Shown in pieces: positions 25,701 to 33,367 of a stretch of 33,387 nt of DNA. Under the pieces are notes generated by a model. It searched no databases and had not been told where the DNA came from. It worked only from the letters and a program-made list of their open reading frames with translations. Each line of letters opens with the position of its first letter. Positions within the stretch are counted from its first letter, which is position 1. A program made the translations under genes and the position numbers. Source of the stretch: CAUZFZ01 sp963579025 (lineage in GTDB: Bacteria > Planctomycetota > Planctomycetia > Planctomycetales > Planctomycetaceae); assembly GCA_963579025.1 (NCBI GenBank), contig CAUZFZ010000118.1:1-33387 (forward strand), given 5' to 3'.

Positions 25701-27952
25701 AGGACGAACTCACCGGCGCCGGCTGGAAGACTCCGCGCACGAACCTCGAAAAAGAGATTCCCCTGCAGCACTGGCACCTGAACGATCCCGGCGTCATCCC
25801 AAATGTGCTTCAGACCGGTCAGGGGGCCCCAACGGGTATCGTCCTTTACGAAGGCACGCTGCTTGGGGATGTCTTCCAGAATCAGATGATCCACTGTGAC
25901 GCCGGCCCGAATATCGTGCGGGCCTATCCGGTCAAGCCGGACGGTGCAGGTTACTCGGCACACATGCAGAACATGCTGCATGGAGCCCGTGACAAATGGT
26001 TCCGCCCGTCCGATGTGTGCATTGCACCAGACGGTTCAGTGATCGTTGCCGACTGGTACGACCCGGGCGTCGGCGGACACCGCATGGGCGACATCGAGAA
26101 AGGTCGCTTGTTCCGTATCGCTCCGCCGAACACTCCCTACAAGGTTCCGAAATACGACTTCAATGCGATTGAAGGTGCGATCGTTGCCCTGCAAAGCCCC
26201 AACCTGTCCGCTCGCTATCTGGCCTGGCAGAAACTGCACGGCGAAGGCGAAAAAGCTGAAGGAGCACTGCTGAGTGTGGTTGAAGAAACCGACAACCCAC
26301 GTTTCCAAGCGCGGGCACTGTGGCTGCTGGGCAAAATGAAGGGTCGCGGAGCGGCAACCGTCGAACTCGCGACCGAGGACGACAACCCGGACATCCGCAT
26401 TCTGGGCATCCGACTGGCGCGCCAGCTGGGACTCGACCTGATTCCCATCGTGCGGAAACTGGCGAAGGACGAATCGGCTGCCGTCCGTCGCGACTGTGCG
26501 ATCGCGTTGCGATTTCTCGACTCGTCCGACAAGGCAAGGCTGTGGGCCGAACTGGCCGTCCAGCACGACGGTAAAGACCGCTGGTACCTGGAAGCACTCG
26601 GTATTGGCGCCGGAAAACACTGGGATGCGTGCCTGACAGCATTGCACGAGTCGCAAGGTGATCCCCTGGCCGTGGGACGGATTGAGGAATCAGCAGCCAC
26701 TGACATTTTCTGGCGGTCGCGAGGCAAGCAGACGCCGACGCTGCTGGCCAGAGGGATCGCGCAGGGCATCGTCGCTGACGACGACGTACCGCGCATGATG
26801 CGCGCATTCGACTTCGTGAGCGGCCCAGCCAAAGACGAAGCGCTATTCAATCTGGCCTTCGGCTACACCAGCAAGGGTAATGTTGAGAGAGCGAATTTCG
26901 TCAACCTGGAGGCCATCAAGCGACTCCAGAGCGTCAACATTTCCAACGACACTGACGCGGTGACGGCACTCAATCGACTGCTGGCCAACCTGAAAGGCAC
27001 GTCGCAGTTCGTCTCGCTGGTTGATCGGTTTGCAATGGCGAACCACTACCCCGCACTGCTCGAGTTGGCGCTGGCGAATTCGAACAGCCAATTGGGAGCA
27101 GACGCTGTCCGCGCTTTGCTGAGCAAGCAGCAGCAGGACTTGATTCGGAAACCGCTGAGCAGCGACAAACTTGAAACGGCTGTCGCTGCGGCCAATGTCC
27201 TTGGACTTTCGGCAGACGGACGCGCCCCAGCACTGCTTCTGCCGATCATCGCCGACGCGGATGCCCCGGCCGAGTTGCGACGTCAGGCCGCTCAGGCGGC
27301 AGCTTCGTCACGCAACGGTGCCTTGAAACTGCTGGAACAGGCCGAGAAGGGGGAACTCGATCCCGCACTGACTCAGTCAATCGCTGCCCGTATGCACTCA
27401 TCGCCACAGAACGATATTCGTGCTCGCGCCATCAAGCTGTTTCCACTACCGCCGGCGAAGAACGGCAAACCGATGCCGCCCATCACCGAGCTGATCAAGA
27501 AGAAAGGCGACATCAATCGCGGGCGAATCGCCTTCGAAACCACCGGCACGTGCGCGAACTGTCATGTGGTCAACCGCAAGGGCAAGGAAGTCGGGCCGAA
27601 CCTGTCGGAGATCGGCAAGAAACTGAGCCGCACGGCCTTCTTCGAATCCGTGCTCTTCCCCAGTGCCGGAATCAGCCACAACTACGAGATGTACTCGGTT
27701 GTTCTGACTGACGGCAACGTGCTGAATGGGGTCATGCCCACGTCGACCGACGATTCGGTCACAATCAAAGACGCGAAAGCGATCAGCCGTGTGGTCAAGC
27801 GTTCGAACATCGAGATCATCACCAAACAGAAAATCTCGATCATGCCCGCCGATCTGCAAAAGCTGATCACCGAACAGGAACTGGTCGACATCGTCGAGTA
27901 CCTGCAAACTCTGAAACAGGCAACGGTGGCGACAACATCCGCGTCGCGATAA
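22709..27952 (+). CDS. Six-module secreted protein: DUF1080, ThuA, NPCBM, dehydrogenase propeller, HEAT, cytochrome c
   Basis: 1747 aa from the ATG at 22709 (GAGGAG 6 nt upstream); an ATG at 22691 is the alternative. A signal peptide comes first. DUF1080 / 3-keto-disaccharide hydrolase domain at ~30-237 (FDGKSLENW, IGGNSGIQYRSFE, YQADFE). ThuA-like domain at ~268-518 (RVAFLAGNKSHGYGSHEH, CIHYGVEVPKG, HWTAHFNKFPKHAIT). NPCBM carbohydrate-binding-like module at ~587-730 (IGTHANSVIVFDVP). PVC-type membrane-bound dehydrogenase propeller at ~758-1140 (LSPSAIDIDHLGRVWV, DTDGDGVADK, DGSVIVADWYDPGVGGH). HEAT-like repeats at ~1154-1570. C-terminal cytochrome c at ~1604-1741 with heme site CANCH at 1615-1619. 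The chain could oxidise a sugar, pass electrons to heme and cleave the 3-keto product. No frame break is seen. Confidence 0.92.
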   Translation: MSRISQCVCAWLLAATTFVVTSTFAVADDKEGKWEDVFDGKSLENWDGNPDFWSVEDGAITGQTTKDKPTKGNTFIIWRGGEVADFELTLEFKIIGGNSGIQYRSFEVKNQKWVIGGYQADFEAGTTYSGINYGERTGRGILAGRGTHTTYDREGKKTEKRFGDSAELQKKIKKEDWNVYHIIAKENHCVHKINGVTMSELTDSDKRRLSKGVLALQLHAGPPMKVQFRKIRILHSKGSNSKSAQAAVAPAAFTGLAAVADKKSARNKRVAFLAGNKSHGYGSHEHKAGNILLARKLEAAMPNVDTAIFTDGWPKDANALDGFDCIVMYCDGGGRHMVNPHLEQVNAYAKQGVGIVCIHYGVEVPKGPSGEAFLDWIGGYFEANWSVNPHWTAHFNKFPKHAITTGVKPFATNDEWYYHMRFRPDMAGVTPILTDLPPSSTLVKEDGSLARPDNAHNNNPHVRKAVLERKEVQHVAWATEREDGGRGFGFTGGHYHWNWGNPNQLKLMLNAIVWCAKADVPKGGVSAPEVTLDELRANQDYEPRGNFDFGGIQKKLDEWHGRKVVGLAPAAVSTSKKNSPEAVNKPLFKSEVVTGKTPGDAVNIAVDLKGVKQISLVVTDGGNGFSCDWADWINPTFLGPAGMKKLTELKWKSASAGFGQARINRNNGGSPAVVDGKTIENCIGTHANSVIVFDVPEGFDKFSARGGLDAGGVGQGACGATASVQFLVYAGAPQLAIAAAGAAPGAGESREADDALSQLDVAEGLEATLFASEKSKPALLSPSAIDIDHLGRVWVCEVVNYRHRFGSRPEGDRILVLEDTDGDGVADKQTVFHQGRDVDTAHGICVLGNRVIVSGLGNVFSLYDDDGDLKSDRKETHFTGIGGAQHDHGIHAFAFGPDGKLYFNFGNFGGQLKDKDGKPVVDLAGNEIKIGRQPYQEGMVFRCDLDCSNVETLGWNFRNNWEVCVDSFGTLWQSDNDDDGNRGVRINYVMEYGNYGYKDELTGAGWKTPRTNLEKEIPLQHWHLNDPGVIPNVLQTGQGAPTGIVLYEGTLLGDVFQNQMIHCDAGPNIVRAYPVKPDGAGYSAHMQNMLHGARDKWFRPSDVCIAPDGSVIVADWYDPGVGGHRMGDIEKGRLFRIAPPNTPYKVPKYDFNAIEGAIVALQSPNLSARYLAWQKLHGEGEKAEGALLSVVEETDNPRFQARALWLLGKMKGRGAATVELATEDDNPDIRILGIRLARQLGLDLIPIVRKLAKDESAAVRRDCAIALRFLDSSDKARLWAELAVQHDGKDRWYLEALGIGAGKHWDACLTALHESQGDPLAVGRIEESAATDIFWRSRGKQTPTLLARGIAQGIVADDDVPRMMRAFDFVSGPAKDEALFNLAFGYTSKGNVERANFVNLEAIKRLQSVNISNDTDAVTALNRLLANLKGTSQFVSLVDRFAMANHYPALLELALANSNSQLGADAVRALLSKQQQDLIRKPLSSDKLETAVAAANVLGLSADGRAPALLLPIIADADAPAELRRQAAQAAASSRNGALKLLEQAEKGELDPALTQSIAARMHSSPQNDIRARAIKLFPLPPAKNGKPMPPITELIKKKGDINRGRIAFETTGTCANCHVVNRKGKEVGPNLSEIGKKLSRTAFFESVLFPSAGISHNYEMYSVVLTDGNVLNGVMPTSTDDSVTIKDAKAISRVVKRSNIEIITKQKISIMPADLQKLITEQELVDIVEYLQTLKQATVATTSASR

Positions 27953-28005
27953 GGCGAGGGACAAATAAGAATTCACCAGTTAGAACGGGAGGGCTTGGAA
28001 AGAAG

Positions 28006-28034
28006 AAGGGGCAGGACTGGGTCCGCCCCTTTTT
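28006..28034 (+). terminator. Rho-independent terminator after the DUF1080 fusion
   Basis: AAGGGGC (28006-28012) pairs with GCCCCTT (28025-28031), with an inner GGAC/GTCC stem and a 3-nt loop, followed by TTTTT. It ends the + strand gene and abuts the stop of the convergent - strand gene at 28034, so it may work on both strands. Confidence 0.85.
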
Positions 28035-29233
28035 CAGATAGCCTCCACCGGCGTCGCGTTATTTGGCAGCGGCGTCGGCACGTGATACGGCTTTCCGGAT
28101 TCGTACAGCCGCAGCCTCGCTTCGACACGTTTTCGTTCTTCCTCGTCGAACGCGTCCGGAATCTCCAGGGCCTGTTGCTGGCGTTTGACCGCCTCGTCGA
28201 ACTGTCCGGCTTCAGCGAGTGCCGCGGCCAGCGTGTCGATGTGGTTGGCGTCCTTCCAGTCGGTGAGTTCGCAGGCCCGCGTGGCCAGTTCGACCGCCCG
28301 TTCTCCGTCACGTACCGACTCGTCCGGGCACGTCGCCAGAAGCCAGGCCAGTCGACCAATGCAGCTCAGACTGTCCGGTTCGGCCTTGAGTCCCGCTTCG
28401 TAGTCAGCCACTGCCTGCGTGAGATTCTGCTGTGCGAGAGCAACCCTGGCCAGGTACGAGTGGGTGGTGCCGAGATTCCAGCCCGGTTCCTCGCCAGCGG
28501 CCTGATTTGCGGTGACGACACGTGTGGCGTGCTCGACCGCCTGCTGAAACAGCGTACGAGCCGCGGGCCAGTCCTGCTGAGTCTGCCGGATCAGCCCCAG
28601 TTGTTCTGCTGCGTAGGCCGCCCGCCGCCGTACGGCGAGGTCGTCCGGCTGGTCAGCCAGTTGTTTGTCCAGCCGGCTCCGCTGCGCGGTGAGCAATCGC
28701 ACCTCGATCTCGGGATATCCCGCAAGCTGTCGCGTGAGAACCAGGTCGTCGTCCTCACGCAGTTCGTCCAGATCGTCGTAACCCGCGTCGACAGCTTCCT
28801 GCAGGCAGGCCAGGGACTGGTCGAGGAATGCCTGACGCCGTGCCGCGTCCTCGTCGCTGAGCGGCTCGTCGTCCGCAGCCAGGTGCACGGCACACAGGCC
28901 GTAACCGCTCGCCGCGAGAAACTTCTGCGTACCAGTTGCCGGTTTCAGGTCGCGCAGATGGTCAGCAGCCTGACTGGCCTCGTCGAGTTTCCGCTGTTTC
29001 GCAAACTCGGCACAACGCGTGTAGAGCAGTCCTGGCAGTTCGTCGGCGGGCTGAGCCAGCACGATGTCCAACTCGCCGGTGGCAAGCAAAGCGAGATCAG
29101 CAGACCGTGCACGACGTTCCAACGTGTCCTGATCACGTTTCGAGCGTTCGACGTCCTGGTCGTTCTGAATCATTCGGTCTAGAACGGCAACCCCGGCCCG
29201 ATACGCCACGGCTGCCTTCGCGTACGCGAACAA
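28034..29233 (-). CDS. C-terminal TPR segment of the broken TIR-nSTAND gene
   Basis: About 400 codons in the same frame as the upstream segment, separated only by a TGA at 29249-29251 and five sense codons. The first start-like codon is a TTG at 29233 with no RBS. The content is helical TPR-like repeats (e.g. EPGWNLGTTHSYLARVALAQ, LSCIGRLAWLLATCPDESVR, HIDTLAAALAEAGQFDEAV), resembling C-terminal regions of planctomycete kinase/STAND proteins. As a TPR sensor or partner-binding end it would work with the nSTAND part; alone its expression is doubtful. It ends at TGA 28034, next to a shared terminator. Confidence 0.72.
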   Translation of the reverse strand: MFAYAKAAVAYRAGVAVLDRMIQNDQDVERSKRDQDTLERRARSADLALLATGELDIVLAQPADELPGLLYTRCAEFAKQRKLDEASQAADHLRDLKPATGTQKFLAASGYGLCAVHLAADDEPLSDEDAARRQAFLDQSLACLQEAVDAGYDDLDELREDDDLVLTRQLAGYPEIEVRLLTAQRSRLDKQLADQPDDLAVRRRAAYAAEQLGLIRQTQQDWPAARTLFQQAVEHATRVVTANQAAGEEPGWNLGTTHSYLARVALAQQNLTQAVADYEAGLKAEPDSLSCIGRLAWLLATCPDESVRDGERAVELATRACELTDWKDANHIDTLAAALAEAGQFDEAVKRQQQALEIPDAFDEEERKRVEARLRLYESGKPYHVPTPLPNNATPVEAI

Positions 29234-29421
29234 AGCCTGCTGGGCCCGTCACACATTGAGTTGCGATACCATCAAATCACGCTGCGAATCAATCTTCGAT
29301 TGATCAATCGTCGCAAGCCGTGCATCAATCGCCAATGCTTTCTCAAAGTAGGGCAGAGCTTCCTGCGGCCGGTCAAGCTCAAGCAGCGTGCCCCCAATTT
29401 TTGTATACGAAAATGAGAGAT

Positions 29422-30050
29422 CGCGCTGTGCCTGGGCGTCGGTGGGATCGGCCAACGCCAGCCTCTGAGCGATTTCCAAATCTTTTTTGTAATAGTCCAC
29501 GGCCTGCTGCACCTGACCGGCCTGCAGGCTCACGTTGCCGAGGCGGCTGTACGAGACGGAGAGATCGCGCTGTGCCTGGGCGTCGGTGAGATCGGCCGAC
29601 GCCAGCCTCTGAGCGATTTCCAGGCCCTGCTGGTAGTGGTCGACGGCCTGCTGCACCTGACCGGCCTCCAGGCTCACGTCCCCCAGCCAGCCGTACGAGA
29701 TGGAGAGATCGCGCTGGGCCTGGGCGTCGGTGGGATCGGCCGACGCCAGACTCTGAGCGATTTCCAGGCCCTGCTGGTAGTGGTCGACGGCCTGCTGCAC
29801 CTGACCGGCCTCCAGGCTCACGTTGCCGAGGCAGTTGTACGAGACGAATAGATCACGCTGTCCCTGGGCGTCGGTGGGATCGGCCGACGCCAGACTCTGA
29901 GCAATTTCCAGATCTTTTTTGAAATAGTCCACGGCCTGCTGCACCTGACCGGCCTGCAGGCTCACGTCACCAAGTCTGCTGTACGAGATGGAGAGATCGC
30001 GCTGTGCCCGGGTGTCGGTGGGATCGGCCGACGCCAGCCTCTGAGCGATG
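29422..30050 (-). repeat. 144-bp tandem repeat encoding 48-residue TPR units
   Basis: The GGCCTGCTGCACCTGACCGG block recurs at 29501, 29645, 29789 and 29933, exactly 144 bp apart. Units encode AGQVQQAVDHYQQGLEIAQS with LASADPTDAQAQRDLSISY. The two middle units are identical over long stretches, so the array expanded or was homogenised recently. Confidence 0.92.
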
Positions 30051-30931
30051 GCATTTGCTCTCAGGAACAGGTCGCGGGCGGCGTCAAGTGTGCCCGCAGC
30101 GGGAGCCTGGTCCGGTCCGACTTCCCCCTGGCCCACGCGCAGGAAGACCTCAGCCATGTCGACCAATGCGGCCATCGTGCTGCGGTCCACTGCATTTTCG
30201 TCGCCGAATTCCTGTGAAATCTCTTGCAACCGGGTCAATGCGGTGTTCAGCACGCGCCGCCGCACGGGACCGGCTCCGGGGACGTTTTTCAGTCCACCCT
30301 GGATTTCAAAAATCACTGAGGTGAGTGTGCTGATAGCGAGTTCGGTCTGTTCGCGTGCGGTGCTGGCACTGGCCTCGGCCAGTTGCGTCTGCTGCTCGGC
30401 CGTGTGCTGGTTCTGTTCGGCGAGTTTCTGTGCGGCTTCGGCAGCCAGTCGCTGTGTTTCTGCTTCGGCCCGGGCCGCGGTTGCCTGCCGCTCTTTCACC
30501 AATGCGTTCAGTGCTTCCGTCTGTGCCTGTTGCTCACCGGTCTCCGCCCGCTCGGCCTGCCCGAGGGCCCAGATGCCCAGAGCGGCAAAGCCCCCCGCCG
30601 CGATTGCGAGACCCGCGATCAGAGCCCGACCGCGCCAACGTCGGAACCGCTCGCGGCCGGTTGCGGATTTCACGAACTGCCGGGCCGTCGGGTTCAGCGG
30701 CAGCGGCTCGGATTCCCACTCGGTGTAGTACAGCAACAGACCCGGCCCCGGCAGGTCGGCCGGGTCGGCGCCTGAGTGCTGCCAGGCGGCGGCAGCCGAT
30801 TCCAGATCGTCACGCCGTTCCAGATCGCGGCGGGCGTTGTCCAGCCAGCCCCGGAATCGCGACCAGCGATCCACCAGTGAATCGTGGATCAGGTCGATCG
30901 TGTTTGGCCTGTTTGAAGACAGGCTATCGGT

Positions 30932-31030
<99 letters not shown>

Positions 31031-31041
31031 GTCTGTTTCAC

Positions 31042-32751
31042 TCAATAACTCGGCAACACGAGCCACCAGCAGTCGAGGCGGGGCCGACGAGCCGGGTGAC
31101 ATGCCGGCCGGGCGGCCGCCGGACAGGAGATGCAGCACTTCGTCTGCACCCGGGCCGCCGGCTTCCAGCAGAGCTTCGCGCGACGCCGTGCGACGCCGTG
31201 CGACGCCGTGCGACGCACGTCCTGAGCGCCGCGGCCCACCTGCACGAGTTGCAGGAACATTCGGCGGGCCGCCTCCTGCTGCTGGTCGGTCAGGTCCAGA
31301 AACAGGTCGTCGGCTGACTGAGTGACGGCTCCGCCCACGCCGCCGATCGCTTCGTAATCGGCCAGGCTCAGGCTCGGCGTGTGCTCCGCGCGTTTGCGAG
31401 CAGCCAGCCACAGCGACCGCAGCGCGTGACTCAGCAGTGGCAACCGGCCCGGTCCGGATTCCGTGTCTTCAACCAGTCGCTCCACCAGTTCGTCCGATCC
31501 GATCCGCCCGCCGGCCATCTTCAACGGATCGCGGATCGCCCGCTCCAGGCCGTCCTTCGAGTGCGGGCCCAGCGCGTACCGCTCTGCCGCGTTCGCGGCG
31601 CGTGACAGCTCCTCGTGAGCCGTGACAAAGTGCAGGAAATCGCTGCGGATGGTCGTGACGATCCGCAGCGGGCTGTCCTTGTCGGCAAAGGTCGCCAGCA
31701 GCAGCGCAAGGAACTGATCGGTCGGATCGTCCCCGGTCTGGCCTGCGTCGCTGGCGTCGCCTGACGATGAACCATCCACGCTCTGGTCAGCCAGGCTGCG
31801 TCCGGACCGCGATTGCGTAAACAGCTCCTCAAACTGATCCACCAGCAGCAGAACGGGTCTCGGCGGAGCCGGCTGGTGGCGGTGGTTCCATTCCCGGACC
31901 AGGTTGGTCAGCGACTGCGGGCTGCGTTGCAACGCCGTCTCGATCGCGTCGAGCCGCCCGGGTGTGGTGTCGTCGGGATTCAGGGCCAGCAGTGCCACAG
32001 CGAGTTCCTTGAGCGGGTCGCGGCCGGGCCGCATGGTGAGGAACAGCCAGTCGTCGTGCCCGTCCAGCGGCTGCCGCGACAGAGCCGGCATCACGCCAGC
32101 CCGAATCAGCGACGATTTCCCGCTGCCGCTGGCCCCTTCCACCTGCACCCACCCGCAGCGTCGAATCCGCTCCGTGACATCCGCCGATTCCCGCCGTCGA
32201 CCAAAGAACAGATGCTGATCCTGCGTGCGGAAGACCTCCAGACCGCGGTACGGCTCGTCGACCAGCAGCAGCCCCTCGTCCACCGTCGTGTCCGCGCGCA
32301 GCACGTCGATCAGCGGCGTCAGACTGTCTTCGACCAGCAGCTGGTCCTCAAACTCCAGCTCGAACCGCTGAAACGCGTCGAGGAAGACTCCCAGCGATGC
32401 GGGAGTCGCCGGTCCCGTCCGGGCAATGAGCGGCACGATGCGGAACTTCTCCGGGTCCGGGTAGTAGCGGCGCAGCGCGGCGCTGACTTCCGCGTCGACC
32501 CACCGCTTCGGTGCGTCATCGCTGAGCAGCACCAGAAACGTGTGCACCTGGCTCAGCCCGTCTTCAAGCGCGGCCAACCACGGCTGTCCCGGCTCAATGC
32601 ACTCACGGTCAAACCAAACGCGGTAGCCGGCGGCGGTCAGGCTGTCGTACACCTGCATGGCGAGTTCGGCATCGGACCAGTGGTAGCTCAGAAAGAGGTC
32701 GTATGACGAAGGAGCGGCTGGCACGCTGTCTGATCCGGACGACTCAACCAT
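31042..32751 (-). CDS. TIR domain-nSTAND ATPase, N-terminal segment, frameshifted tail
   Basis: 569 codons from the ATG at 32751 (GGAG 8 nt upstream; ATG at 32781 lacks an RBS). TIR domain ~16-125: YDLFLSYHWSDAE, GYRVWFDRECIEPG and KRWVDAEVSAAL, whose Glu88 aligns with the catalytic Glu of SARM1-type TIR NADases. The linker LFFGRRRE precedes an nSTAND P-loop NTPase: Walker A GASGSGKSS at ~206-214, Walker B VLLLVDQFEELF at ~300, IVTTIRSDFL sensor region, and GRLPLLSHAL. After DVRR (~511-514) the frame enters the 10-bp repeat and leaves the native protein; the last ~50 residues are nonsense (Cys/Trp/Arg-rich). TIR-STAND-TPR proteins are known bacterial immune-type sensors, where TIR activation depletes NAD+. 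Confidence 0.87.
   Translation of the reverse strand: MVESSGSDSVPAAPSSYDLFLSYHWSDAELAMQVYDSLTAAGYRVWFDRECIEPGQPWLAALEDGLSQVHTFLVLLSDDAPKRWVDAEVSAALRRYYPDPEKFRIVPLIARTGPATPASLGVFLDAFQRFELEFEDQLLVEDSLTPLIDVLRADTTVDEGLLLVDEPYRGLEVFRTQDQHLFFGRRRESADVTERIRRCGWVQVEGASGSGKSSLIRAGVMPALSRQPLDGHDDWLFLTMRPGRDPLKELAVALLALNPDDTTPGRLDAIETALQRSPQSLTNLVREWNHRHQPAPPRPVLLLVDQFEELFTQSRSGRSLADQSVDGSSSGDASDAGQTGDDPTDQFLALLLATFADKDSPLRIVTTIRSDFLHFVTAHEELSRAANAAERYALGPHSKDGLERAIRDPLKMAGGRIGSDELVERLVEDTESGPGRLPLLSHALRSLWLAARKRAEHTPSLSLADYEAIGGVGGAVTQSADDLFLDLTDQQQEAARRMFLQLVQVGRGAQDVRRTASHGVARRRAKLCWKPAARVQTKCCISCPAAARPACHPARRPRLDCWWLVLPSY
31181..31216. repeat. 10-bp tandem repeat (~3.6 copies) at the frameshift
   Basis: Unit CGACGCCGTG is present three times (31181-31210) plus a 6-bp partial copy. 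The unit is not a multiple of three, so copy number sets the reading frame. Removing two units, or adding one, joins the upstream DVRRTAS frame to REALLEAGG downstream. Confidence 0.92.
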
Positions 32752-32851
32752 GATCTGAACTCCACGGGGTAGACGGACCATTGAGTGGATGCCTGTGAAG
32801 GATACGGTTTTCCGGAGCGGGAAACAGTTCGGGCAAAAGAAAAAGGGAAAC

Positions 32852-32869
32852 GGTCAGGTCGACCTGACC
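32852..32869. repeat. Perfect 18-bp palindrome in a T/A-flanked context
   Basis: GGTCAGGTCGACCTGACC is a perfect palindrome, flanked by AAAAGGGAAAC on the left and CTTTTGTG on the right. On either strand it resembles a terminator without a loop, or an operator/REP core. It lies upstream of the TIR-nSTAND start. Confidence 0.6.
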
Positions 32870-32879
32870 CTTTTGTGTT

Positions 32880-33010
32880 CTCCACTACCCGGCCTGCGTT
32901 TTCCCCTGTCAACGCTTCAGCCATGCTGTTACCAGCACCGCCGCATGACTCGCGGGCAGTGTGGTGCGCTACTCCTTCACTGTGCGGCTCTTTCATCCGC
33001 TACCCCATGC
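32880..33010 (-). mobile_element. Probable group II intron relic (sequence upstream of the RT)
   Basis: On the minus strand the frame from ~32996 reads MKEPHSEGVAHHTARESCGG, then a stretch ending in EALTGENAGRV. This pattern is familiar from the region just 5' of the reverse-transcriptase ORF in bacterial group II introns (MKEP-SEG-ATHTGPESC...EALTG). No reverse transcriptase, domain V or intron ends are seen, so only a fragment remains. The rest of 32752-33118 holds no gene I can support. Confidence 0.4.
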
Positions 33011-33118
33011 TGGCTTTCACCGGCGCTTTCGCTGCATCCCCGTTTCATTCCGCGGGTTGATCAAGTCACAATCGGCATGTACGGCGACTACAGACAATGC
33101 CTGTGATTGGAAACCGTC

Positions 33119-33328
33119 ATGAGTCGAACGACTTCAGCGTTGTTACGGATCGCGAGTCTGCTGCTGATCGTATTCCTGTTCTGTCTGCTTATTCCAAATT
33201 TGGGACACCCGCCCGAGGCAAGTTACCGGTCACGGTGCAGGAACAATCTCAAGCAGATCATGCTGGCGATGCACGACTATGGCTCATCGCAAAAAAAGCG
33301 CAACATTGATATAGAGTCGAGTTGTTAG
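33119..33328 (+). CDS. Truncated DUF1559/pilin-like protein
   Basis: 69 aa from an ATG at 33119. A hydrophobic N-terminal helix (LLRIASLLLIVFLFCLLIPN) is followed by SRCRNNLKQIMLAMHDYG, the hallmark of planctomycete DUF1559 type-II-pseudopilin-like proteins (R.C.NNLKQI.LA.HNY). The usual GFTLIELLVVIAIIA prepilin cleavage motif is missing or strongly degraded, and the protein stops after a poly-A stretch (CAAAAAAAG at ~33290) where family members continue for ~200-300 residues. Either a decayed fragment or a short membrane peptide. Confidence 0.5.
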   Translation: MSRTTSALLRIASLLLIVFLFCLLIPNLGHPPEASYRSRCRNNLKQIMLAMHDYGSSQKKRNIDIESSC

Positions 33329-33335
33329 ATTTGCG

Positions 33336-33367
33336 ATAAGCCGCTCGCTATGAGCGAGAACGGTTAT
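33336..33367. repeat. Imperfect REP-like hairpin at window end
   Basis: ATAAGCCGCTCGCT and AGCGAGAACGGTTAT pair around ATG with a two-base bulge. It follows the pilin-like ORF by 8 bp and may be its terminator or a dispersed palindrome. Nothing else is seen to 33387. Confidence 0.45.

Noticed and set aside
22691..27952. Possibility that the 1747-aa fusion is an artefact joining separate genes
   Set aside because: The frame is unbroken, linkers are plausible, there is one signal peptide at the start, and a strong terminator comes only after the cytochrome domain.
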